A stretch of 64,000 bases of DNA, taken from positions 149,436-213,435 of the forward strand of contig JAKSZT010020895.1 of NCBI GenBank assembly GCA_026826555.1, given 5' to 3'. The position numbers and the translations under genes were made by a program. Under the pieces are notes generated by a model that saw only the letters and a list, made by a program, of their open reading frames with translations, had not been told where the DNA came from and searched no databases. The first letter of the stretch is position 1; the number at the start of each line of letters is the position of its first letter. Source of the stretch: Tolypeutes matacus. Its lineage: Eukaryota; Chordata; Mammalia; Cingulata; Chlamyphoridae. This document shows, one piece after another, positions 47,750 through 58,669 of the stretch.

Positions 47750-49480
47750 AACAGTCCATTGTGTGATGCAAAAGAGCATCACTGGATTCCCCATACTTCC
47801 GTGCTTCTAAGAAGCAAGGATCTAGATGAGAGTGTTTTCAACAACTTAACAGAATTTTGTGGAGTCAAAAAGTATAATGATGTTGGCTGGCTCCTCCTAT
47901 ATACTCTGGATATAGTTACAAAAGAAAGAGGTGAGCTAAAGTCTTCAAATTTGAAACTTAAATGCCACATGAATGATATGAAAATTTCTATGTGTGCCTT
48001 GAAAGAAAATCTTGTCTCCTGTAGCCATAGACGTGAGATAACTGAGAATTAAACCCAGACTTTCATTATATGAGTAGCAGAATTACAGAGGAAACTAAAA
48101 TCTCAACCTCAAGGGGTTTCTGAAATTAAAGTGCAGGCATTGATTGGAAAGGAGTGGAATCTCAAGCATTGGGATGGAGACATATGGGACTATAATATTG
48201 GTGGGGACATTGGAACTCTAATTTCTGCTGAGACTTTACCAGATAAACCTGCAATGGTCTGCCCTGTGGAGACCACACCTTGTCAATCTTGTATCATCCA
48301 GCATTCAGCCTGGCCCAGAGAGTCCAGACCTCCTTCCAGCCCTGAGGTGGGTACCAGTCAAACAGAAGCTTACACTGCCCAGGCTCTGGCCTGCCCCAGG
48401 GAGTCTGGAGCTCCTCCCAACCCTGAGGCAGGTACCAGCCTTACTCCAGCATGCCTGCTCAAACTTCCAGTCTGTCCTGAGGAATCTGCCTTCCAACACC
48501 TGCCTGAAGAGATTAATCTTGTCTCACCAGAAGAAAATGCAAAGGAATGCCCCTAGGTCAGTAGTCTGTAAGACATCTCTAATTTTTCTGCTTACCCACC
48601 CCACCACCCCCCTTGTATTTGAGACCTATTACTAGATTAAAATCACAACATGCCCTCAAAGGTGAAATACAAAGTGTGACCCATGAGGAAGTACCTTATA
48701 CTCTGAAAGAACTGCATGAGTTTTCCAACTTATATAGACAGAAATCAGGAAAATATGTGTGGGAATGGATACTATGGGTATGGGATAATGGTGGAAGGAA
48801 TATAAAGTTGGATCAGACTGAATTTATTGATATGGGCCCACTAAGCAGAAATTCTGGATTCAACGCTGTAGTAGAGGGTTTAGAAAGGGCTCTAACAGTT
48901 TGCGTGGCTGACTGAAACATGGACCAAATGATGGCCTAGCATGTCTGAGGTTGAGATGCCTGCTTTGCCCTGGTATACAGTAGATGAGGGGATTCAAAGG
49001 CTTAGAATGATTGGATGCTAGAATGGATTTACCATTTGAGACCTGCCCATTCACCCCAGGAATGTCCAGAAGACACACCTTTAACCAGGACTGTGAGGAA
49101 TAAATTTGTAAGACTAGCTCCATCATCTCTGAAGAGCTCTGTGGTTGCTCTGCTCTGCAGTCCAGATATTACTATAGGAAGGGCTGTAATGGAATTGGAT
49201 TCCTTAAACATTATGGGGATGATCTGATCTCGGTTCAGTAAAAGTAAAGTTTTGGCAGTTAATGACCAAAGGCAAGGTGGGTGCGGCTACAACAATGAAA
49301 GGCAGATTCAAAGCAGCACACAGAATAATCTGAGTCTCGTGGAGTTATGGCGTTGACTATTAGATCATGGAGTACCTAGAAATGAAACACATGGAAAGTC
49401 TACTAAATTTTTTCTGGATATGTATAAGCAGAAGAGTTCTAGGTCAAGTGAATGAAACCCTAACTCAAATTACAGAAGCA
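47750..49480 (+). pseudogene. ERV-L gag-like remnant
   Basis: Three consecutive open stretches on the plus strand (47759-48052, 48131-48556, 48613-48915) lie where ERV-L gag is expected. The first has a Leu/Lys/Glu-rich part that could form a coiled coil (about residues 55-90). The second is Pro- and Ser-rich, and a repeated phrase of 'cc.gagaagtc.ggagctcc' type occurs within it. The third has a Trp-rich part (about residues 48-56). Gag evolves fast, so the assignment rests mainly on position. Stops and frameshifts separate the parts. Confidence 0.55.
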
Positions 49481-49629
49481 GAGAATCACAGCCCCTTACA
49501 CAATTCCAAGACATGAGACAGCTTACAGACCCAGAGCCCCTTCAATGAAGAGAAGGACACATCCCCATGGGGAAAGATCCTGTTAATCTGCCCAAAATTT
49601 AAACTGTTAATCTTCCTTCCACCTTTCCC

Positions 49630-50030
49630 CAAGGAGACCTTTGGCCTTTTGCCAGAGTAACTGTGCATTGTGGAAAAGGAGATGATCAGACATTTCGGGA
49701 ATTATTAGACACTGGCTCAGAAGTCACATTAATTCTAGGAGACCCAAAATGTCACTGTGGTCCACCGGAGTATGGGTTTACGGAGATCAGGTGATTGATG
49801 GAGTTGTAGCTCAGGTCTATCTCACAGTGGATCCAGTGGGTCCCTGGACCCATTCTATGATTATTTCCCCCATTCCAGAATGCATAATTGGAAAAGACAT
49901 ACTCTCTCACTGGCAGAATCCCCACATTGGATCCATGAATTGTGGAGTGAGGGCTATTATGCTTGGGAAGGCCAAGTGGAAGCCTCTAGAACTGCCCCTG
50001 CCTAGCAAAATATTAAATCAAAGGCAATAA
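49630..50030 (+). pseudogene. ERV-L protease remnant
   Basis: Retroviral aspartic protease would cut the polyprotein. The active-site motif L-L-D-T-G-S-E-V is encoded at about 49705-49730, followed after a frame change by the flap and the C-terminal I-I-G-K-D-I-L motif at 49887-49907, which fits the I-[IL]-G-[RK]-D of the family. The catalytic Asp is kept but a frameshift near 49745 separates the two halves, so no working enzyme can be made. Confidence 0.8.
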
Positions 50031-51000
50031 TGGATTCCTGGAGGGATTGCAGAGATTAGTGCCACCATCAAGGATTTGAAGGATACAGGGGTGGTGATTC
50101 CCACCACATCCCCATTCAATTCTCTTATTTGGCCTGTGCAGAAAACAGGTAGATCTTGGAGGATGACAGTAGATTATCACAAATTTAACCAGGTGGTGCC
50201 TCCAATTGCAAATGCTGTCCCACATGTGGTATCATTGCTTGAACAATTCAACACTTCCCCTGATACCTGGTATGTAGCTGTTGATCTGGCAAATGCTTTT
50301 TCTCAATTGCCATTAGTAAGGACCACAAGAAACAGTTTGCTTTCACCTAACAAGGCCAGAAGTATACCTTCAATGCCCTGCCTCAAGGGTATATCAACTC
50401 TTCAGCCCTATGTCATAATATTGCCTACAGGGAACTTGATCATCTCTCCATCCCACGAGACATCACACTGTTCCATTATATTGATGATATCATGTTGATA
50501 GGACCCACTGAACAAGAAGTAGCAAAGACTCTAAATTTATTGGTAAGGCATTTGCATCAGAGAAGATGGGAGATAAACCCACCTTAGTGAAATTTCTAGG
50601 CCCAGTGTTGTGGGGCCTGTCGAGATATCCCTTCTAAAGTGAAGGATAAGCTGTTGCATCTGGCCCCTCTTACAACCAAAAAAGAGGCACAATGCTTACT
50701 TGGCCTCTTCGGATTTTGGAGACAACACATTTGTCATTTGTGTTTGCTACTCCAGCCCATTTACCGATTGACCAGAAAAGCTGCTAGCTTTGATTGGGGA
50801 CCAGGAACAAGAGGAGGCCCTGTGACAGGTTCAGACTGCTTTGCAAGCTGCACTACCACTTGGACTATAAGATCCAGCAGATCCAATATGGTGCTGGACG
50901 TCTCAGCGGCAAATAGAGAAGCTGTCTGGAGGCTGTGGCAGGCCCCTATAGGAGAATCACAATGTAGACTCTTAGGATTTTAGAGCAAATCTTGCCATCC
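50031..51000 (+). pseudogene. ERV-L reverse transcriptase remnant
   Basis: The RT domain shows the N-terminal [12 protein letters not shown] motif at about 50112-50147, W-R-M-T-V-D-Y at about 50158-50180, an A-V-D-L-A-N-A-F motif (first catalytic Asp) at about 50276-50300, and Y-I-D-D at 50477-50488 (catalytic pair). The thumb/connection follows with the L-G-L-F-G-F-W-R-Q-H motif at about 50698-50727. Frameshifts near 50325 and in 50560-50640 and stops break it. Confidence 0.9.
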
Positions 51001-51299
51001 TTTGCAGATAACTACTCCTTTTTGAGAAGCAGCTTTTGGCATGTGACTAGGCCTTAGTAGAGACTGAACATTTAACCATGGGGCATCAAGTTACCATGAG
51101 ACCTGATTTGCCTATCATCACCTGGGTACTGTCTGACCCACCAAACCATAAAGTTAGTCGTGCACAGCAGCACTCCATAATAAAGTGGAAGTGGTATATA
51201 TGAGATAGGGCTCGAGTGCGTACTGAAGGCACAACTAAATTACATGAGAAAGTAGCCTAAGTGCACATGGTCACCACCCCTGGCATGTTACCTTCTCTT

Positions 51300-51700
51300 T
51301 CCCAGCCCACAGCTTTGGCGTCTTGGGGAGTCCCTTACAATCAGTTGACTGAGGAGGAGAAAACTGGGGCCTGGTTTACAAATGGTTCTGCACAATATGC
51401 AGGTACCACCTGAAAGTGGATAGCTGCATCACTGCAGCCCTTTTCTGGGACATACTTGAAGTATAGTGGTGAGGGCAAATCCTCCCAGTTAGCAGAACTT
51501 TGAGAAGTGCACCTAGTTGTTCATTTTGCTTGGAATAAGAAATGCCCATAGGTTCATTTATACACTGATTCATGGGCTGGTGCCAATGGTTTGGCTGGAT
51601 GGTCAGGGACTTGGAAGGAACATAATTGGAAAATTGGTGACAAGGAGGTCTGGGGAAGACATATGTGAATAGATATTTCTAAGTGGGCAAAAACTGTGAA
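51300..51700 (+). pseudogene. ERV-L RNase H remnant
   Basis: The first RNase H motif reads W-F-T-N-G-S at about 51372-51389, so the first catalytic aspartate of the usual T-D-G-S is replaced by asparagine. The later Y-T-D-S-W-A motif is seen at about 51560-51577, and the V-S-H-V-N-A-H motif lies at 51708-51728. A stop at 51412 and other breaks occur within it. Its place between RT and integrase is as in other ERVs. Confidence 0.85.
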
Positions 51701-51729
51701 CATATTTGTGTCCCATGTTAATGCTCACC

Positions 51730-52535
51730 AGAGGATAACTTCAGCAGAGGAAGAGTTTAATAATCAAGTGGATAAGTTGACCACTCTGTGGCTAATGCTC
51801 AGCCTCTTTCCGCAGCCACTTCTGTCATTGCCCAATGGACTCATAAACAAAGTGACCACGGTGGTAGGGAGGGAGGTTATGCATGGGTTCAGCAACATAG
51901 ACTTCCTGTCACCAAGGCTGTCTTGGCTACAGCCACTGCTGAATGCCCAATCTGTCAGCAGCAGAGACCCACACTCTGCCCCCAATATGGCATCATTCAT
52001 TGAGGGGACCAGCCTGCTACCTGGTGGCAGGTTAACTACATTGGGCCACTTCCACCATGGAAGAGGCAGTGATTTGTTTTAACTGGAATAGACACATAAT
52101 CTGGATATGGATTTGCATTTCCAGCATGGAATTCTTCTTCCAAAACTACCATCTTGGACTACCGAATGTCTTATCTACTGCCATGGCATTCCACCAGCAT
52201 TGCTTCTGACCAAGGAACCCATTTCACAGCAAATGATGTGTGGGAATGGGCACAGGCCCATGGAATTCACTTGTCCTACCATGTTCCCCATCTCCCTGAG
52301 GCAGCTGGATTAATAGAATGGTGGAATGGCCTTTTGAAGACTCAATTACGGTGCCAACTTATTGGCGATACCTTGCAGGGCCAGGGCAACATTCTCCAGG
52401 AGGCTGTGTATGCTCTAAATCAGCATCCTCTCTATGGTGCTGTTTCTCCCATAACTAGGATTTATGGGCCAGGAATCAAGGAGTGGAAATGGGAGCGGCA
52501 CCACTCAGTATTAACCCTAGTGATGACTAGGAAAA
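51730..52535 (+). pseudogene. ERV-L integrase remnant
   Basis: The zinc-binding HHCC part is visible: W-T-H-K-Q-S-D-H-G-G at about 51836-51866 and C-P-I-C at 51944-51955. The core domain has S-D-Q-G-T-H-F at 52205-52225 (second catalytic Asp) and L-I-E-W-W-N-G-L at 52310-52333 (catalytic Glu). Frames change several times, and part of the region around the first core Asp (52030-52150) is garbled. Integrase would insert the viral DNA; this copy cannot. Confidence 0.85.
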
Positions 52536-52539
52536 TTTT

Positions 52540-53050
52540 CCCTTCCTGTCCCTGCAGGAACCAGCTCTGCTGGTATACAGGTTTTAGTCCCAAAAGGAGG
52601 AGTGCTGCCACCAGGGAACACAACAATGATTCCATTGAACTGGAAGTTAAACTGTCACCTGGCCACTTTGGGCTCCTCTTACCTGTGAATTAACAGACAA
52701 AGAAGGGAATTACTGTACTAGCTGGGGTGACTGATCCTGACTATCAAGGAGGAAATAGGACTACGTCTACATAATGGGGGTAAAGAAGAGTTTTCCTGGA
52801 ATGTGGGAGATCCTCTAGGGTGTCTCCTAGTATTGCCATGCCCTGTGATTAAAGTCAATGGAAAATTGCAACAAACCAATTCAAGCAGGACTAACAATTG
52901 CCCAGAATCTTTGGGAATGAAAATTTGGGTCACCCCACCAAGCAAAGAACCATGGCCAGATGAAGTGCTTGCTGAAGGTAATGGGAAAATGGAATAGGTA
53001 GTGGAAGAAGGGAGTGATAAATTTGAACCTCCACCATGTGACCAGTTATA
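52540..53050 (+). pseudogene. ERV-L dUTPase remnant and 3' end
   Basis: After the integrase comes a region with 'ccattgaactggaagtt' and an encoded G-H-F-G-L-L-L-P at about 52659-52682, then in another frame V-L-A-G-V-T-D-P-D-Y at about 52716-52745. The order and motifs fit the dUTPase that ERV-L carries behind integrase. The frame breaks at the stop at 52690-52692. Downstream the open stretch 52803-52997 is the usual C-terminal tail of this polyprotein. Confidence 0.75.
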
Positions 53051-53499
53051 GAAATGAGGACTGTAATAGTCATGAACACTTCTTCCTTGTTTTGTTATGA
53101 GTAGGATTATATACGTATACAAAACAAATTTCTTTGTTTTCTCCCCCAGCCTTTTCCCATGTCATATGAAAAGTTGTATTAATTTCATGTCATATTTAAG
53201 GATGTCAAGTTTAAGAGTGAATATTACCGAAGGACTTGCACCCTTTCTGTGGGGAATTAATGCATTTCCGGTTGTATGCAGGGGAATTGAACATTGTTAG
53301 GCAGAAATATATATGTATGCTTGTCTGTTTTTGTTTTACTTAGAGACTAAATGTGGGTTAGATATCAAATAATATCTTGGGCTACTTTGCTAGAGATGAA
53401 TTGAGTTTCCACCATACAGTTCTTCAATCTTTGAGATGCTGTTATGTGTTTTTCGGTCAGGTTACAACAGCTGGAGGACCAAGAGCGTTTCTTAGTCTA
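53051..53499. other. ERV-L 3' flank, no LTR found
   Basis: About 450 bp follow the polyprotein remnant where a short leader and the 3' LTR are expected. No second copy of the 47155-47606 LTR is visible here. The stretch may be internal ERV sequence before a deletion or unrelated host DNA. Confidence 0.45.
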
Positions 53500-53655
53500 G
53501 ACTAGTGCTGTCTAGTGGAAAGATAATGTGGCCCACATATGTAATTTAAAATTTTCTAATAGCCATATTAAAGAAAGTAAAAAAAAATAAGTCAAATTAA
53601 TTTTAATTGTCTAGATATTATATTAACATGAATCAATTTGAAACATTTGTCAACC
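53500..53655. repeat. possible old mammalian repeat fragment
   Basis: The phrase 'agtgctgtctagtggaaaga' followed by 'ccacatatgtaatttaaaat' and 'tctaatagccatattaaag' matches an ancient mammalian interspersed repeat that I remember but cannot name with certainty. Its 3' part is AT-rich and fades out before the CCNB1 pseudogene. Confidence 0.45.
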
Positions 53656-53689
53656 TTGCTCTGGCCCCGACCCTTTATCTAAGGTCTTC

Positions 53690-54981
53690 ACGGGATCCTC
53701 CTGGAAACATCTTCTAGGGAGGAACAGGCTGCCACTGATGAGAAGAGAGCGAGTGCCGCAAACAAGCCAATTAAGGAGGAGAGAGGTGCTGGGTTTAAAC
53801 CTGAGGCTGCCAGTCACCTATTCGCGTGCTCCGGAAGAACAGCTGTTGCTCCCTGGTGGTTTCTAGTCCACGGTTTTTCAGTGGCTCTAGAGTTCTGCTT
53901 ATCCCTTCTGCACTGCTTGGTGAAGAAAAAGTCATCATGCTCCGAATAACCAAGAACACGAAAATTAACGCTGAAAATAAGATCAGTCTGGCAGGCGCAA
54001 AACAAGTTCCTTTGAATACTGATGCAGCGTCCAAGATCGGGCTGAGGCCAAGAACCATTCTTGTAGACATTGGTAACAAAGTCAGTGAACAACCACAGGC
54101 CAAAATGCCTCTGAAAAAGGAAGCAAACAGCTGTTGGAGAAAGTTTCTGCTAAAACACTCACAAAATCTCTGAGAAAGCAACATTGCAGGTTCAAATAAA
54201 TTTCAAGCTGCTACAAGAGACCATGTATATGACTGTTTCCATCATTGATCGATTCATGCAGAATAATTGTGTGTCCAAAAAGATGTTGCAGCTGGTTGGT
54301 GTCACTGCGATGTATACTGCAAGCAAATATGAAGAAATGTATCCTCCAGATATTGGTGTGTTTGCCTTTGTGACTGACCATACTTACAGTACTCACCAGT
54401 TCAGACAGATGGAAATGAAAATTCTAAGAGCTTTAAGTTTTGGCAGTTTGAAATTCATTTGATCCTGCACTAATAAGTGAATTAGGGTGGCTCACATGTC
54501 TACAGCCCCTGCACTTCCTTCAGAGAGTATCCAAGATTGGAGAGGTTGATGATGAGCAACATACTTTGGCCAAATACCTGATAGAACTGACTATGTTGAA
54601 TTATGATATGGTGAGCCATCTTCCTTCTCAGATTGCAGCAGGAGATTTTTGGTTAGCACTAAAAATTCTTGATAATGGTGAATGGACACTAACTCCACAG
54701 CATTATCTGTCAAACACTGAAGAATCCCTTCTTCCTGTTATGCAGCACCTGGCTAAGAATATAATCATGATAAATCATGGGCTTATAAAGCAACAGGCCT
54801 ATCAAGAACAAGAATGCCACCTCTAAACACGCTAATATCAGCACATTAGCACAGTTGAACTCTGCAGTAGTTGAAGATCTAGTCAAGGCAGTGACAAAGA
54901 TGAAACATGTGATATTTAGTTGGTGCACTTTAACATTTGCAAATAAAATTGACACTATGTGCTGTCTGTATAAAAAAAAAA
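53690..54981 (+). pseudogene. CCNB1: processed pseudogene of cyclin B1
   Basis: Cyclin B1 activates CDK1 at mitotic entry. The N-terminal part (from the ATG at 53938) encodes T-K-I-N-A-E-N-K and then [15 protein letters not shown], as in CCNB1. After about residue 75 the sequence jumps to the cyclin box, [10 protein letters not shown] at about 54203 and S-K-Y-E-E-M-Y-P-P at about 54325. About 120 codons, including the start of the cyclin box, are missing. The C-terminal part runs to about 54890, followed by a short 3' UTR and poly-A at 54972-54981. No introns remain. Stops, frameshifts and the deletion make it non-functional. The 5' limit, in possible mRNA leader sequence, is estimated. No TSD was found. 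Confidence 0.93.
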
Positions 54982-55829
54982 GTGAAGTTGCATTATTAAG
55001 GTTGTGACAATTTGGACAAAGGAGAAATTGGGAAGGAAAAGTAAGAGGGTTTTATGATAAATGAATCTAATGGTTAAGGCTTGTTGAAGGTGATGATAAT
55101 TAAGAATTAATTTTGAAGTAGTGAACTGCTCGTATGCAAGGCATAAAGTCATTTTTATGTCCTAGGAAGAAGGCAGGGAATTTGACCTCAAGCCAGAATT
55201 AGCACTGGAAAATGAACTGTCAAAAACTGAAAGCCAAAATCAGTGATTCAACCTGCTGAGAAAACTAATTTTCTCTTTCTTGGATTAAGGAATTTCTGGG
55301 GCAAGAAATTTTCATAGATACTACTCCTGGGTAATATTAAATCATGTCTTCTCAGTAGACTTCAAGGGAGATGAAGGCAGGGACTATATTTTGTCTTATG
55401 CTGCTGCTCCAAAGATTTCAACAGAAAACTCTCAAACACAGACACCCACTGACCATTCACAGAACCTACCTCCTAGCATAATAGCTAAAATGTCATGTAT
55501 GACCTCTCTGAGCCTCCTCTGTGCCTAAAGATTGCCATTAGATATTATTCTGTCCAATAAGATATAAAAGTATTATTCTGGGTGCCCTGTGGAGAAGGTT
55601 TTGCTGCTACAACAGATACCGGTGAAGAAAGACTCCTCCACAACACCTGACCTATGTATCTATAAATGCCTGGGGGTGCTGAAGCCACCATGTAACCAGG
55701 AGGTAACAATGGTGAATCTGAAATCCAGTCATTCTGGAGGGTAGAACAAAAGGGATGCAGAAATCAGTCAGTTGCCACCAACAGCATCTTTACTGCTCTG
55801 TTATTCCTTCTGAACACTTATCTTGTACA
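54982..55829. other. intergenic DNA, possibly old LTR remnants
   Basis: No supported gene. The stretch 55340-55740 is of mixed composition and lacks open frames; it could be an old LTR, but no termini or polyadenylation layout are clear. Confidence 0.35.
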
Positions 55830-56000
55830 TATTTAGTTCTGCAATGGATACATAATAACTCAATGAATAGCTATATAAATAATTATATTCCTTATCAGAA
55901 ATGGGAAATGCAAATATTTTCTCCCATTTGGTGTGTTATCTTTTCACATTCTTGGCCATGCCTTTTGATACACATGCACAAAAGTGAACAGTAAATATTT
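55830..56000 (-). mobile_element. L1 ORF2 fragment, antisense
   Basis: The antisense phrase 'ttccttatcagaaatgggaa' followed by 'tattttctcccatttggtgt' and 'gttatcttttcacattcttg' corresponds to the region upstream of the ORF2 end, as at 21630-21680. It is short, and both ends are approximate. Confidence 0.65.
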
Positions 56001-56169
56001 TAAAAAATGTCTACTTTCTTATAATTTGCAATGTCCAGAGCACAAGACTAACGGTATCTGGTTCCTGATTAATGGTTTTGACTATGGCACAGAGCCCTAC
56101 ATATTTTTGTAATCTTGTGGATAATTCTGTCATGTTTCTAGGCCTAATGGTCTGGGCCAGTGACTCCAT

Positions 56170-57236
56170 TCAGAGAAAAATTCTGCCGAATTGACCAGGG
56201 TCTCATCGAATTAAATGGCAGCTCCAAGTGCAAAACATGTGTCATGGGTTTCCCAGAAGGAAAAGAGATGGGAAAAGTGGCAGAAAAAATATTTGAAGAA
56301 ATAATGGTAAAAAAAAAATTTGCAATTCTTTTAAAAGACTTAGAAAGAAATCCATGTCCAAGAAGTACAATATACTCAAAACTGAACAAATCCAAATAGA
56401 CCCTCTCAACTGAATAGACAAATACTAATCAGAATTTCAAAGATAAAGTGGTAATACTGGAAGCAGTAAGAGGAAATTGATTCATCACATACAAGGGATG
56501 CCCGTTAAGACTAAGTGCTGATTCCTCAACAGTATCCATGGAGGCAAGAAATCATTTTATGATACATGTCTATTTGGAATTATTCAGTTTTGAGAAAATT
56601 ACCAGTCAAAAATCCATTTTCCAGAAAAACTTTTCTTCAAAAATTAGTTTAAATTATATACAGATAAACTGAAACTGAAATAGTTAATTAACAAGAGGCC
56701 CAACCTACAAGAAATCTTAAAGAAAGCCTTACAGGATGAAAGGAAAAGACAGGACAGAGAAGCCTGGAGGAGAGTGTAGAAAGGAAGATTATAAGTAAAG
56801 GCAACTAAACACTAAAAAGAGAGACAAAAATATGATATGAAATATAAAAGCTGAATGATAAAATGATTTAAGTAAATATGGCATTTACTAATGACATTGA
56901 ATGTGAATGGATTAAATGTCCCAATCAAAAGACACAGATTGGTAGTATGGATAAAAAGATATGAGACATTTTATGCTGTCTATGAGAAACTCCCCTTAAA
57001 CACAATGATACAAATAGGTGAAAGTGAAAGGCTGGAAAAAGATATTCCACACAAACAGTAACAAAAAACAAACAAACAAACAAAAGGCACAACAAACAAA
57101 AAGAGCCAGGGTAGGTATACTAATATCAGACAAAATACACTTTAAATGCAAAGCCGTTATAAGAGACAAAGAAGGGCATTATATATTAATCAAAGAGACA
57201 GTTCACTCAGAAGAAATAACAATCATAAATATTTAT
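56170..57236 (+). mobile_element. L1 fragment: ORF1 C-terminal part and ORF2 start
   Basis: In sense orientation: an ORF1 C-terminal part (56200-56800, with 'catcacatacaaggg' and 'ccatggaggcaagaa' as in L1A 3702-3770), then the ORF2 endonuclease opening at about 56890 ('acattgaatgtgaatggatt'), and endonuclease as far as 57236 ('caatcataaatatttattca'). It stops at the 5' end of L1B, which interrupted it. The rest of its ORF2 is not in the window. Frames are broken. Confidence 0.75.
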
Positions 57237-57674
57237 TCAGGGGAGTCATCAGAGGTTGGGACAAAATGGCATCAGTTTAGTGGGCACTCACCATCTCTAT
57301 CGCAAAAGACAGCTGATTGGAGTCAGGATCCTGCTTGAGTGATCTGTTCTGGGAGCCCACAGAGCAAGAAGCTTTGGGGCATTTATCTGGAGGGAGCTGG
57401 ACAGGATGATAAATTCCTCAAGATAAAACTGTGAGTTTTTAGATCTGTGGAAATCACGGATTGCTAAGCCCCACATCCAGGACAAAGAATCAGGGGAACA
57501 AAGAGAAGAGCAAGGGAATAGAACAAGAAGAACAAAGTGTCAAAGAGAAAACTTAACACACACACAAAACCAGCAGCTAAACAAAACTCTAGAGCAGAGA
57601 GAGAAGCTAATCAACTGAATAAACACATCAAGATAAATGATGAGCAAGGGCAACAAAAAATTACAACAATACTA

Positions 57675-58575
57675 TAAAAGAGGAAGACATCGGCCAGTCC
57701 AATGAAGAAACTTAAAACCAGGAAAAGATGCAGAACAGTGAACAACTAAACAAAGCTGTCCAAAAAATATCATGGACCTACTTAATGAAGTGAAGAAGAG
57801 ATTAAGGATATTAAGAAGACACTAGGAGAAAATACCAAATAAATTGTAAACATACAAAAAAGATAACAGATATGATGGTAATGAATCACACAATCCAAGA
57901 AATCAAAAAGACACTGGAATCACATAACAGCAAATCTGAAGAGGCAAAAAAAGAATTAGTGATGTGGATGACAGTACATCTGAAATCAAACAGATAGTTG
58001 AACAGATAGATAAAAAGATGGAAAAAATCCAGCAGTGACTTAGCAATTTAAACAACAACACAAAATGCACAAACATACACATTATAGGCATCCCAGAGGC
58101 AGAAGAGAAGAAAAAGGAACAGAAGGAGTGTTGAAAGAAATAATGGCTAAAAACTTCCCAACTCTATTGAGGGAGATAGATGTACATGTCCAGGAAGCAC
58201 AGCGCACCTCAAGCAGTATAAATCCTAACAGGTCTACTTCAAGAAATATACTTGTCAAAATGTCCAATGCTCAAGACAAAGAGTAAATACTCAAAGAAGC
58301 AAGAGAAAAGAGAACCATCACAGACAAGTGAAGCTCAATAAGATTAAGTGCTGATTTCTCATTTGAAACCATGGATGCCAGAAGACAGTGGTATGACATA
58401 GTCAAGGTACTCAAAGAAAAAAAGAGTTCCAGCCACAAATTCTCTATCCAGCAAAGGTGGCATTCAAAAATGATGGAGAGTTCAAAATATTCATAGAAAA
58501 ACTGAAATTAAGAGAGTATGCCAATAAGCAACCTGCCCTTCAAGAAATACTAAACAAAGTTCTGTAGCTTGAAAG
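57675..58575 (+). pseudogene. L1 ORF1 remnant in L1B
   Basis: ORF1p would be the RNA-binding partner of L1 RNA. The region encodes a Lys/Glu/Ile-rich coiled-coil part with phrases such as 'gaacagatagataaaaagat' (57994) shared with L1A (3374), then the RNA-binding part with G-I-P-E-A-E-E at about 58087-58107 and a long open stretch at 58065-58286. Several stops (for example near 57825) break it. Confidence 0.7.
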
Positions 58576-58669
58576 GGAAAAACAGGAGAGAGAGAGTTGA
58601 AGGAGAGTGGAAGAACAAGTAAAAATACAAAAAGAGACATAAGATATACATAAACCCAAAGAAAATGTA

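Larger units (their letters stand above)
47155..53050 (+). mobile_element. ERV-L type endogenous retrovirus, defective
   Basis: Order on the plus strand: 5' LTR (47155-47606), tRNA-Leu-type primer site (about 47609-47625), gag-like remnant, protease (about 49640-50030), RT (about 50030-51000), RNase H (about 51300-51700), integrase (about 51700-52530) and dUTPase (about 52540-52830). A dUTPase after integrase and the absence of env identify class III ERV-L. Every gene is interrupted by frameshifts and stops. No 3' LTR follows. It is an old, dead copy. Confidence 0.9.

Noticed and set aside
52030..53050. An env gene after the ERV integrase
   Set aside because: The sequence fits dUTPase and polyprotein tail; no signal peptide, membrane segment or surface-protein motif is visible.
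53795..54184. 129-residue minus-strand frame
   Set aside because: It is the shadow of the CCNB1 pseudogene, whose plus strand holds the homology.
53938..54830. CCNB1 as a functional intronless gene
   Set aside because: Internal loss of about 120 codons, frameshifts and stops.
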